Of a DNA stretch of 64,000 nt, positions 34,460 to 42,091 are shown in pieces. Each line of letters starts with the position of its first letter. The stretch's first letter is position 1. Source of the DNA: Leifsonia sp. ALI-44-B (GTDB taxonomy: Bacteria > Actinomycetota > Actinomycetes > Actinomycetales > Microbacteriaceae); assembly GCF_001984125.1 (NCBI RefSeq), contig NZ_MTQL01000005.1:45467-109466 (forward strand), read 5' to 3'. The notes below the pieces were generated by a model, which was not told the DNA's origin, did not search any database, and was given only the letters and a program-made list of their open reading frames with translations. The position numbers and the translations under genes were made by a program.

Positions 34460-35207
34460 ACGTCACACCCCACGGTGTGAAGTTAGCGATCGACGTGACC
34501 TCGTTCGTAACCGACGTCGGGTCGCCCTTACTTGCGTCGACTTTCCAGTCGCCCGCGGCGGCATCCCAGACAAGGAACACCCGCACCATACGTTCGAGCT
34601 CGCCGTAGCGCATTCCAATCTGCACCGTCGCTTCTGTCCCGCCATATGCTTCGAAGCGGAAGCCGGCAATTGCGGGTGCCTCACCCGGCGCGATCGTGAC
34701 ATCGCCCTGTTCGGTGCGCTTACCGATCCACTGTTCTCTGCCGCTATTGGCGACAACGCCGGCCGCGGCGACGGCCTCATAATCGTTCCAACCGAGCCCG
34801 ATTGTGAAGTAGGAAGCAGCGAAGAGAGCGCCAGCGGGCGTATGGGCGAAACAGGACCACACGGCGCCGTCCTGAGAATTAGGGCCAATAGTCGTTGACG
34901 TCGGCAGTTTCAGCGGCCCATAGTCCACCCACTCGGCGTCAGGCGCCGCGGTGGGGATCTGTTGGTCGCTGTCGTCGAGGTCGCATTCGCCGCCGGCTAG
35001 CTCGGTTGGCTTCGTGCTCGAGCTGGGTTCCTCGGGCAGTGCCGATGAGCTGTTGCCCGGTTCGGGCAGCGCGTCGTTGTTGTTATTGGCTGCGCCCGGG
35101 CCGATGACGAGGATCCACACCAGGGCGGCCGCGATGACGAGCACCAGGCCGCCGGAGATGAACCACCACTTGTTGAAGGGGTTCTTGCTTTCGGAAGTGT
35201 CTGACAT
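34452..35207 (-). CDS. Membrane-anchored T4SS subunit (VirB8/TcpC-like role)
   Basis: 251 residues. A short cytoplasmic end (SKNPFNKWW), one membrane helix (about 13-37), a Pro/Ser linker, then a soluble domain of 180 residues with WVDYGPLKLPTST, AVWSCFAHTPAGALFAASYF and a C-terminal beta part. That is the layout of VirB8-like scaffold proteins of Gram-positive systems. It lies 28 nt after the pilin-like gene and overlaps the VirB6-like gene by 8 nt. Confidence 0.75.
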   Translation of the reverse strand: MSDTSESKNPFNKWWFISGGLVLVIAAALVWILVIGPGAANNNNDALPEPGNSSSALPEEPSSSTKPTELAGGECDLDDSDQQIPTAAPDAEWVDYGPLKLPTSTTIGPNSQDGAVWSCFAHTPAGALFAASYFTIGLGWNDYEAVAAAGVVANSGREQWIGKRTEQGDVTIAPGEAPAIAGFRFEAYGGTEATVQIGMRYGELERMVRVFLVWDAAAGDWKVDASKGDPTSVTNEVTSIANFTPWGVTYG

Positions 35208-35235
35208 CGCAGCCTCCTAGCTGGTTATGCGTGGG

Positions 35236-35511
35236 TTAGACGAAGAAGCGCATGATTGCGCCGGCGCCGGTCGCGAGGATGCAGACGATGATGGCGATGA
35301 CGAGGCCCTTGAAGCCGTTGATCTCGCGGCCGGTGAAGCTGGCGAAGGCGAGGTATCCGGCGGAGATCAGGAAGCCGGCCATGCCCATGATGATGACGAT
35401 CCAGCTAAGCCAGTTCAGGAGCGTCGTGATGCCTTCGGTTCCCGGGGGCTGTTCCGGGGTCGGGTCCGGCAGCGTGGTCATAAGCGTCATGGCGACGTCT
35501 GTCATGGTCAT
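35236..35511 (-). CDS. VirB2/TrbC-like small membrane protein
   Basis: 91 residues. A Pro-rich N-terminus and two hydrophobic helices (about 30-54 and 66-88) with a short polar loop ASFTGREINGFKG, as in VirB2/TrbC pilin-like subunits. AAAGGA lies 8 nt before the ATG. The start overlaps the upstream gene's stop by 4 nt. Confidence 0.72.
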   Translation of the reverse strand: MTMTDVAMTLMTTLPDPTPEQPPGTEGITTLLNWLSWIVIIMGMAGFLISAGYLAFASFTGREINGFKGLVIAIIVCILATGAGAIMRFFV

Positions 35512-36161
35512 CGGTCTGTTCCTTTCTTAGGTTCCCCGGCGAATGCGCGGATCTGTTGCAGCGTCCGACGTACCCGCAGCGGCGACGCGGCTTGCGTGGC
35601 CGGGGCGAGACGCCAGGTTTCAACCCACGGGATATGCCATCCGTGGGGAGTCATTCGAGCGAGACGGCTCACGGCCGCGCGCTGTTCATTGGCGAGCTTC
35701 GGGCCGTCATCGATGAGGACGAGCCCGATCAGCCGTGAACCGGGGAGTTGCCCGCCCGCCCACAGCCTGGCGAAGCGGGTCGCTTCGGCGAGGCCGCGGT
35801 GATGCGTGCGGGCCACGGCCAGCACCGGCAGCTCCGGTAGGGGGCGTTCCCATCCGGTCGCAAGCGGCCAGGATGTGCCGACGTCGAGGGCGTCGGAGCC
35901 AAGTAGGTCAGCAATCGTCGTGGCGCCCGCGCCACCGTGCACGCCCATCACGCAGAGCGACGGCCGTGCCGTTGTCTCTGACGTGCGCCAGCTGCCGTCA
36001 CCTGACGTATCTACCGGCGGTGCTAGCTCGGGTGACGCGGGGCCGGGAAGGCTGAGCGAGCCTCCCAGCACGGGGTCAGCTGCCAGTACGTCGGGCGTCT
36101 CGGGCGCGGATTCGGGCTCGGGAATGAATGGATTTGCCACGAACGGATTGCTCTTCGGCAT
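35508..36161 (-). CDS. P-loop protein at the head of the transfer operon (DUF6668-like)
   Basis: 217 residues. The Pro-rich N-terminal 60 residues precede SLCVMGVHGGAGATTIADLLG, a deviant Walker A of ParA/MinD type with GGAGATT (the usual lysine is absent at the GKT position). LPVLAVARTHHRGL and LIGLVLIDDGPKL follow. Likely a reduced, MinD-like partner of the transfer apparatus. GGGGGAAGT is just before the ATG. Divergent from the lipoprotein gene at 36266 across a 104-nt promoter region. Confidence 0.7.
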   Translation of the reverse strand: MPKSNPFVANPFIPEPESAPETPDVLAADPVLGGSLSLPGPASPELAPPVDTSGDGSWRTSETTARPSLCVMGVHGGAGATTIADLLGSDALDVGTSWPLATGWERPLPELPVLAVARTHHRGLAEATRFARLWAGGQLPGSRLIGLVLIDDGPKLANEQRAAVSRLARMTPHGWHIPWVETWRLAPATQAASPLRVRRTLQQIRAFAGEPKKGTDR

Positions 36162-36206
36162 ACTTCCCCCACTTCATCGACTTATGCGTCGCAATCAGCG
36201 TATCAG

Positions 36207-36234
36207 TTGACACAGACTATGTATACGATAGAGT
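36207..36234 (+). promoter_or_regulatory. Promoter of the rightward transfer operon
   Basis: TTGACA at 36207-36212 and TAGAGT at 36229-36234 with a 16-nt spacer, about 32 nt upstream of the lipoprotein ATG. An AT-rich partly palindromic stretch (TATGTATACGATA) lies in the spacer and could bind a regulator shared with the divergent operon. Confidence 0.6.
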
Positions 36235-36265
36235 TGCAGAACGATCCTGGGGTGAGGGGGAGAGA

Positions 36266-36733
36266 ATGGCGCAACGCAGAGCGCTCTGTCTGGTGCTTCT
36301 CATCGGTGCAATCCCCCTGCTAACCGGCTGCCTTTCGGGTGGCGAAACCCCTTCCCCATCACGCAGTCAAGCAGTAACCACCGACGGCCCCCGAATTGGG
36401 GGCAAGTCATCGGAGGACCACGACAAAGAAGTACGTCTCGCGGACGCTGCAATGCGCGCTTTTGTTGCACATGACCGGGGTTATGACGAGTGGTGGGCTG
36501 ATCTCACCCAGTACCTCGGTGAGGACGCCCGAGAGGCTTACGCCTACACCGATCCGGCCAATGTGCCCGCCTCGGAGGTAACCGGGCGGAGCCTTCTCTC
36601 AGGCGTCCAAGAGGGCATGCTCACCGTTCTGGTGCCGACTGACATCGGCTCTTACTCCGTCGAGCTCGTGCGCGAGCAGACCGGCGGCCCGTGGGTTATC
36701 CACCGGCTGCGGCCACCAGAGGACACCCAATGA
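36266..36733 (+). CDS. Lipoprotein of the transfer module
   Basis: 155 residues. Signal peptide with lipobox LLTGC (cysteine 22). The mature part is a compact domain with AAMRAFVAHDRGYDEWWADL and LVPTDIGSYSVELVRE, similar in outline to the extracellular part of VirB8-like proteins. GAGGGGG precedes the ATG at 36266, and the stop overlaps the next ATG by 4 nt. It likely acts on the outside of the membrane with the wall hydrolase that follows. Confidence 0.78.
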   Translation: MAQRRALCLVLLIGAIPLLTGCLSGGETPSPSRSQAVTTDGPRIGGKSSEDHDKEVRLADAAMRAFVAHDRGYDEWWADLTQYLGEDAREAYAYTDPANVPASEVTGRSLLSGVQEGMLTVLVPTDIGSYSVELVREQTGGPWVIHRLRPPEDTQ

Positions 36734-37824
36734 AACAGGCCATAGCTGGCGCTGCCGCGCTCGTGCTCCTTATCCCGCTCCTGGTGGTCCTGTTCCTGTC
36801 GGGTGACACTTCGTGCACGCCACGCACGGCGCCGGGGACCGGCGGGACCGCCGTCGTCATCGATCCGGTGTCGTTGCCGGTGCAGAAGGTCGACAACTGG
36901 AACGCAACGCAGCTGACTAACGCCGCCTACATCATGAAGGCGGCCGCCGATATGGGTATGCCGGCGAAAGCGCAGACCATTGGCGTCATGACCGCCATCG
37001 GCGAATCCAGCCTGAACGTCATGGACCGCGGCGACGCCACCGGCCCTGACTCCCGCGGCCTGTTCCAGCAGCGCGCCAACGGCTCCTGGGGCAGCTACGA
37101 AGATCGCATGGACCCATACCGTTCGGCGTCGAGCTTCTTCACAGTGCTCGCCACTGTCGACGGGTGGGAAAACCTCGAGCCCACGATCGCGGCCCACCGG
37201 GTACAGCGAAACGCTGACCCCGAGCACTACGCGAAATTCTGGGAACCGGCGACGAAGATCACCGCCGCTCTCGCCGGCATGCCGCTCCCCGAAGGTGGCT
37301 CCCAGGGATGCGTCGCCGTCGACGCATCCGGATGGACCAGCCCGCTGGATCTCGCCTCGCCCGGGCTGATGATCGCGGACTTCTACGGCGCCCGCCCAGC
37401 CGACGTCATCGGCTACGCCTACAAGCACAACGGCGTCGACCTCTCGACCCCTGTCGGCACGAAGATCCACGCGGCCGCCGCCGGCACCGTCACGAAGGTG
37501 GTCACCGACCAGGGATTCTCCAAAAGCGGCCTCGGCAACCTCATCATCGTCTCCCACGGCGGCGGGATCTCCACCCGCTATCACCACATCAAAGACGAAG
37601 GAGTCCTCGTCGCGGTCGGCGACCGTGTGGAGGCCGGCGACGTCATCGCGCTCTCCGGCAACTCGGGCACATCGACCGGGCCACACCTCCACTACACCGT
37701 CTACGTCGGCGGCGACACGAAAGAAGCGAACGCCGTCGACCCGATCACGTTCATGCAAGACCGAAACATCAACTTCTGCACCCTCCCCATTTGGTCCGGC
37801 CACAGTGTCGCGTCGACCTGCTGA
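36730..37824 (+). CDS. Bifunctional wall hydrolase: lysozyme-like plus M23 peptidase
   Basis: 364 residues. An N-terminal membrane helix (about 5-25) leads to a lysozyme-like domain (VMTAIGESSLNVMDRGD, SRGLFQQ; E near 85 as catalytic glutamate), then a LytM domain with HNGVDL, YHHIKDEG and GPHLHYTV, all zinc ligands present. It opens the peptidoglycan for the channel. ATG at 36730 chosen for the 4-nt overlap with the lipoprotein gene. Compare the degenerate LytM copy at 11548. Confidence 0.88.
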   Translation: MKQAIAGAAALVLLIPLLVVLFLSGDTSCTPRTAPGTGGTAVVIDPVSLPVQKVDNWNATQLTNAAYIMKAAADMGMPAKAQTIGVMTAIGESSLNVMDRGDATGPDSRGLFQQRANGSWGSYEDRMDPYRSASSFFTVLATVDGWENLEPTIAAHRVQRNADPEHYAKFWEPATKITAALAGMPLPEGGSQGCVAVDASGWTSPLDLASPGLMIADFYGARPADVIGYAYKHNGVDLSTPVGTKIHAAAAGTVTKVVTDQGFSKSGLGNLIIVSHGGGISTRYHHIKDEGVLVAVGDRVEAGDVIALSGNSGTSTGPHLHYTVYVGGDTKEANAVDPITFMQDRNINFCTLPIWSGHSVASTC

Positions 37825-37841
37825 AACGAAGTGAAACCACG

Positions 37842-39290
37842 ATGACCGAATTCGACCCCACAGCCGTCCCGGCGTTCCCCGTCGCCCGCATCCAGCTGAC
37901 CGCCTACGGCACCGCGACCGTGAACGGCACCCCCGTTCCGGTAACCGGTTCGGGAAGCCCAACCGAGGATGCCGTGATCGTCGTCGCGGATCTCGCCCGC
38001 CAAGAAGGCCTCGACGCCATTCGCGCTCAGGCCGTCACCCCTGACGGGGAACACCTCATGGTCGTGACCTCTGACGGTCACGTGTACGACATCACCCCGG
38101 CTGCAGAACCCGAGAAGAAGGGGCGCCGGAAAGGCATCCTCATAGGCGCCGCAACGCTCGGCGTTCTCGCGCTCGTCGGTGCTGGCACGGCCGTCGCGGT
38201 GAACGTGACCGAGCAGCCGGCGCCGGTGGCGTCGTCGACGCCGTACAAGCCGCCCGGGGCGGGTGTGCAGCTGCCGGTACTGGCCCCTCCCGGCTACTCG
38301 CAGATCGCGGACTACGCGATCCCGCTCAGTAAGTCCTCGGAGCCCCGGGCGCTCCCTGACGGCCGTATCGCCGTCACCGGCACCAAGCTGCAGCTCATCG
38401 ACCCCGACACCGGCAAAATCGTGTGGACCGCCGATAGCGCAGGCCCGAAAGGCACCGACGTGCATTACAGCGTCGTCGGCGGGAAACCGGTCCTCGCGTC
38501 CGCATCGAACCGGTCCCTGGATCTCTGGCCGCTCTACCTCGACGACACAACCGACGTGCCGTCGACAAGCTTCGAGCTGAACACCAAAGCCGACGTGTCC
38601 TACCTCGGATCATCGCCCCTTGTGTCGCTCCCCAGTCAGACCGTCGGGTTCGTGACCGCCGACGGCATCAAGACGAGAGATCTCCCCGTGACCGCTACGG
38701 CCGTGTTCGCGGCCGACGACACGGTAACGGCGATCGACTCGAAAACGTGGTGGAGCGTTCCTCTCGAGGGGAAACCCGAACCCCACCCGCTCCCGAAGCC
38801 TGACGGCGCCCAGAGCATCGTCCTGGCATCCGCCGCGGACGACACGCACCTCATCGTCGTGTGGGACACCGACGACGACCAGGTGGCGACGCTCGTGGAT
38901 CTCGAATCAAACACCCCCGTGGCCACAGCCCCCGTCGACGACGGTGCCGTGCGCGATCGTGACGAACCGATCCGCGCGCAGGGCAACGCGACCCTCACCC
39001 TCGGCCGCATCTTCATCGACTACGGCAAACGCCCCGTGATCGTGGATCTCGGAAAGCTCGTCCCCTCATCCGTCGACGGGAACACCGTCTACGGCACGCA
39101 GGACCGCGACGCCGTCGTCGGCACCGTGAACGCTGCAGGAGTTGCGACGCGCCCCTTCACCGATGAAGAGCTGCCGGAAGATCCAGCACTCCCCCTCATC
39201 GCCACGACAGACCGCGTGTGGGTCATGGCCACGAAGCTTGACCAGCGTCTTTTGTATGCACTGCCCCTGACAGAAGGAGATACCGAATGA
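37842..39290 (+). CDS. Membrane-anchored beta-propeller-like protein of the transfer operon
   Basis: 482 residues. A cytoplasmic N-terminal domain of about 85 residues, a membrane helix (GILIGAATLGVLALVGAGTA), then about 350 exported residues with repeated DPDTGKIVWTAD-, DLWPLYLDD- and DLESNTPVATA-like blades resembling a PQQ-type propeller. GAAACGAAGTGAAA precedes the ATG. It ends with a 4-nt overlap into the ATPase gene. Such propeller proteins accompany T4SS in related elements; the precise role is not known. Confidence 0.75.
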   Translation: MTEFDPTAVPAFPVARIQLTAYGTATVNGTPVPVTGSGSPTEDAVIVVADLARQEGLDAIRAQAVTPDGEHLMVVTSDGHVYDITPAAEPEKKGRRKGILIGAATLGVLALVGAGTAVAVNVTEQPAPVASSTPYKPPGAGVQLPVLAPPGYSQIADYAIPLSKSSEPRALPDGRIAVTGTKLQLIDPDTGKIVWTADSAGPKGTDVHYSVVGGKPVLASASNRSLDLWPLYLDDTTDVPSTSFELNTKADVSYLGSSPLVSLPSQTVGFVTADGIKTRDLPVTATAVFAADDTVTAIDSKTWWSVPLEGKPEPHPLPKPDGAQSIVLASAADDTHLIVVWDTDDDQVATLVDLESNTPVATAPVDDGAVRDRDEPIRAQGNATLTLGRIFIDYGKRPVIVDLGKLVPSSVDGNTVYGTQDRDAVVGTVNAAGVATRPFTDEELPEDPALPLIATTDRVWVMATKLDQRLLYALPLTEGDTE

Positions 39291-40732
39291 TCATCGTGAC
39301 CATCAACCAGGACGGGACCGGCAGTGTTGCACTCCCGGGAGAAATGGTGCCGATCGCCCGCTCCAGCGCGGACGAAGCCCGCACGAGCGCTGTCGAAGTG
39401 CTAACGAAATACGCCGCTTACACCGGCCGGAACGTTGAGGTCGAAACTCGCGAAGGCGACCAGCTGCAATACCTCCGCGTCTACTCAGACGGCCGCGTGG
39501 AACCGATCGACGCACCGAACCCACTCGCCGCTCACGCGGCGCCGGCGACGGCACCGGTCCAAGCGCCGGACACGACGCCGACGAAGCTCCCGCCTGTCCC
39601 GCCGCTCCCCCAGCAGCCCGCGCAGCGGATCGAGTTCCCGCCGGCCATGCCGGCGCCCTCGACCGCCTACACGCCGCAGCCGCAGTTGCAGCCGTCTACG
39701 TCGACGCCGCCCCAGAGCTACCCGCCGATCGATGAGACGACACAGATCCGCCCCACCGCCGCACAGCGCCAGAGTGCTCAGCCCGCGGGCGACGCTCCGC
39801 AGACGCGACGCGAGGCGCGCGGGTCGTTCCTCACCGACCAAACACCGGCAGAAGAGCCGGCAACCCAGGGATGGCGCGGCTTCGCGACTCGTCTCGGCAT
39901 TCGCCTCGCCCCCAGTGACCAGGAGCGCAATGAACGTCACGATGTGCACGCCGTCAGCCAGCACTGGCCGGGCCCCCGCACTATTGCGATCGTGAACGCC
40001 AAGGGCGGCGCGAACGAAACCCCGACGACCGTTCTGCTGTCGTCGGTCTTTGCCCGCTTCGGTGGCGCCGGCGTGCTCGCGTGGGATAACAACCACACTC
40101 GCGGCACGCTCGGCTGGCGTACCGAGCAGGGCCCGCACGAGCAGACCCTTCACGAGCTGCTGCCGGACGCGAACCGGTTGCTTGGCCCGGATGCGCAAGC
40201 CGCGGATCTCGCCCGCTATGTGCACCACCAGACCCGTGACCAGTTCGACGTCCTCCGTGGGAAGCCGACCGTTCTGCAGCAGGGCGAACGTATCGGCCCC
40301 GGCGACGTCGATCAGATCCACGCGGTGGCCACGAAGTTCTACCGCCTCGTCATCATCGACTCCGGTAACGACGAGACAGACCCTGTCTGGCTCCGCATGA
40401 TCGACAAAGCCGATCACCTCGTGCTCGCCAGCACCACCGGGGAGGACCGCGCCGAGGTTGGTGCCCTGTTGCTCGAGAAGCTCGCTGAGCGTGACGAGCG
40501 CACCCGCCAGCTCGCCAACAACAGCGTCGTCATCATCAGCGAAGCGAACGATAAGGCGCCGGGTGAGAAGGCGCAGAAGATCGCTGATGGGTTCCGTTCG
40601 CTCACCCGGGAAACCGTCACAATCCCTTACGATCCCGCGATGGTTCAGGGGCTCCTGCGATACGGTTCCTTGAAGCCCGCAACGCAGCGAGCGTGGCTCT
40701 CCGCAGCCGCAGCCGTTGCCAGAGGGCTCTAA
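39287..40732 (+). CDS. MinD/ParA-like ATPase of the transfer operon with altered Walker A
   Basis: 481 residues. The N-terminal 85 residues are a small beta domain, followed by a Pro/Gln-rich linker (about 85-200) and a MinD-like domain: IAIVNAKGGANETPTT at about 232-247, VLAWDNNHTRGTLGW and LVIIDSGND. The P-loop reads KGGANETPTT, so the lysine of the usual GKT is glutamate, although the first (MinD-signature) lysine stays. ATP binding may be weak or altered. Proteins of this type occur in actinobacterial conjugation clusters. Start overlaps the propeller gene by 4 nt. Confidence 0.78.
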   Translation: MIIVTINQDGTGSVALPGEMVPIARSSADEARTSAVEVLTKYAAYTGRNVEVETREGDQLQYLRVYSDGRVEPIDAPNPLAAHAAPATAPVQAPDTTPTKLPPVPPLPQQPAQRIEFPPAMPAPSTAYTPQPQLQPSTSTPPQSYPPIDETTQIRPTAAQRQSAQPAGDAPQTRREARGSFLTDQTPAEEPATQGWRGFATRLGIRLAPSDQERNERHDVHAVSQHWPGPRTIAIVNAKGGANETPTTVLLSSVFARFGGAGVLAWDNNHTRGTLGWRTEQGPHEQTLHELLPDANRLLGPDAQAADLARYVHHQTRDQFDVLRGKPTVLQQGERIGPGDVDQIHAVATKFYRLVIIDSGNDETDPVWLRMIDKADHLVLASTTGEDRAEVGALLLEKLAERDERTRQLANNSVVIISEANDKAPGEKAQKIADGFRSLTRETVTIPYDPAMVQGLLRYGSLKPATQRAWLSAAAAVARGL

Positions 40733-40756
40733 CCCCTCCCCCAGAAAGTACCCGCT

Positions 40757-41065
40757 GTGACCCCAACCAGTCCCCCAAATAGAGACACTGCACTCGTCAA
40801 AGTGTTGACGAGTGTTCCCGGCCGCCTCGCGATCATCGACTACATGCGGTCGACAACCGATGGCGCTTACTTCAGCGAAATCGCCGAAGGCGCCGGCATC
40901 CCCGAAGGCAGCATCAGCAGCCACCTACGGCCCCTCGAGGAATACGGCGCCATTGAAGGAGACATCCCTCAGAACAAGCGCCACGGCCGATCAGTGAAGT
41001 ACCGCGTGAACCTCGAGCGCATCAAGGAAGCATTCGACAACACACGAGATCAATTCATCGCATAA
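40757..41065 (+). CDS. ArsR-like winged-helix regulator
   Basis: 102 residues. ALVKVLTSVPGRLAIIDYM, SEIAEGAGIPEGSISSHLRP and EYGAIEGDIPQ form a winged helix of the ArsR type; no cysteine metal site is present. GTG start, 24 nt after the ATPase gene. A second, related regulator lies at 41268. They may control the transfer or rep operons. A clear terminator follows at 41117. Confidence 0.75.
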   Translation: MTPTSPPNRDTALVKVLTSVPGRLAIIDYMRSTTDGAYFSEIAEGAGIPEGSISSHLRPLEEYGAIEGDIPQNKRHGRSVKYRVNLERIKEAFDNTRDQFIA

Positions 41066-41116
41066 CAGAGCACAAGCGGCACCACCCGAAGGTGCCCGCC
41101 ACATGCTCCGCGCTTA

Positions 41117-41145
41117 TAGGGCGGCACCTAACCGGTGCCGCCCTA
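41117..41145 (+). terminator. Intrinsic terminator ending the transfer operon
   Basis: TAGGGCGGCACC-taacc-GGTGCCGCCCTA is a perfect 12-bp stem followed by CTTCGTT. Confidence 0.8.
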
Positions 41146-41267
41146 CTTCGTTAAGCCTCACCCTGTGGATTTATCAAGTGTCCTACGGCCAACCCGCAAC
41201 GATTAGACTATGTTTAATAGTTGAGGCCCGCGAGTTGGAAATCCTGGATGTGGGGCAGGATTGACCC

Positions 41268-41591
41268 ATGCCGCGCCTCACGCACCCTCCCCACATGCCA
41301 AAAAAGGTGGTGGAAGCGATTGAGGTCTTGGGCAACAGGGCGCGTACGGAGATCCTGCACATGCTCGGTCGGAACGACGGGCTCACTGTTCCTGAGATCG
41401 CCGAGAGACTCGACCTTTCTCGAGTTAGCGCTCACGCGCACCTTCAAGCTCTCGAACGGGCAGGTCTCGTTTCCACTGATGTGCCGCTCGAACAACGCCG
41501 GGGCCGTCTTCTGCACTGGCACGTTGACCCTGCCGCAGTTGCCCAGCTCGCTGCTGTCTGGGCCAAATACGCCTCCGGCGAGGAAAACTAA
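41268..41591 (+). CDS. ArsR-like winged-helix regulator
   Basis: 107 residues: KKVVEAIEVLGNRARTEILH, LTVPEIAERLDLSRVSAHAH and RAGLVSTDVP form the helix-turn-helix and wing. It has no metal-binding cysteines. It is distantly related to the regulator at 40757. Its position ahead of the ribbon-helix-helix protein and Rep suggests copy-number or transfer control. Confidence 0.78.
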   Translation: MPRLTHPPHMPKKVVEAIEVLGNRARTEILHMLGRNDGLTVPEIAERLDLSRVSAHAHLQALERAGLVSTDVPLEQRRGRLLHWHVDPAAVAQLAAVWAKYASGEEN

Positions 41592-41694
41592 CACCCGAAC
41601 GTTGACCTGCGGTTGTGTTTCTGTGCCCAGGCTTAAGAGCGACACACCGTCCTTAATCGCGGCCGTGAATGCATACAAACGCCACGATGGGCAC

Positions 41695-41931
41695 ATGAGC
41701 GCAATCGCCGGACGCCAGCGTCGTCAAGAAAATGCACCCACCGTGCTTCTTCAAGCACGTGTAGCTCCCGAGATTCGCGAAGAGGTACAGGCCGCGGCCG
41801 CCGCCAGCGGTGTGTCTATTGCCTACTACCTCGAGAACATGCTTCGAGCGCAGATCTCCGAGAACGGCGCGCTGCCGCTCGTCGCGCTCCCCCGACCCAA
41901 GAACGTGGAGCTGCCTATACCAGCCGCTTAA
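41695..41931 (+). CDS. Small ribbon-helix-helix-like protein upstream of Rep
   Basis: 78 residues. TVLLQARVAPEIREEVQAAA-AASGVSIAYYLENML reads as strand-helix-helix, as in CopG-type repressors. The ATG at 41695 is preceded by GATGGG; the upstream frame to 41221 antisenses or overlaps the ArsR gene and is not used. It ends just before the antisense-RNA element and Rep, so copy-number control of Rep is the natural guess. Confidence 0.65.
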   Translation: MSAIAGRQRRQENAPTVLLQARVAPEIREEVQAAAAASGVSIAYYLENMLRAQISENGALPLVALPRPKNVELPIPAA

Positions 41932-41932
41932 C

Positions 41933-42060
41933 GAGAAAGCCCCCGCACAAGGCGGGGGCTGAAGCTCTGTGCCTGATCTGGCCGTGTCGCCAAACTCTTC
42001 CAGATCAAGCAATTTGTTCCGAATGAAGACCGGTTGAGGAACCGGGGCTTCTTCGTACCT
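41933..42060 (-). ncRNA. Candidate antisense RNA controlling Rep, copy 2
   Basis: Leftward: GGTACGAAGAAGCCCC, CCGGTTcctcAACCGG hairpin, TGATCTGG / CCAGATCA hairpin arms (41973-42006 region), CACAGAGCTTCAGCCCCC, ending in AGCCCCCGC-cttgt-GCGGGGGCT plus TTCTCGTT, an intrinsic terminator. It covers the leader of the Rep message and resembles copy 1 at 22570 base for base in the terminator and the CACAGAGCTTCAG box, while loops differ. That fits counter-transcribed RNAs that set plasmid copy number. Confidence 0.58.
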
Positions 42061-42075
42061 ACACGGGAGGAACCG

Positions 42076-42091
42076 AGGAGGTGACCCCATC
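42076..42091 (+). promoter_or_regulatory. Perfect Shine-Dalgarno sequence in front of an ATC codon
   Basis: AGGAGGTGA at 42076-42084 is the full complement of the 16S rRNA tail. Seven nt after GGAGG comes ATC at 42089-42091, in frame with Rep. No ATG, GTG or TTG lies at a suitable distance in that frame; the next is GTG 19 codons on, with no ribosome site. Confidence 0.6.

Noticed and set aside
36652..37962. 436-residue leftward frame opposite the wall hydrolase
   Set aside because: Antisense to a gene with intact lysozyme and M23 motifs.
39485..40924. 479-residue leftward open frame opposite the MinD-like ATPase
   Set aside because: Arginine-rich low-quality sequence antisense to a gene with clear motifs; no ribosome site. 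It is a GC-rich shadow.
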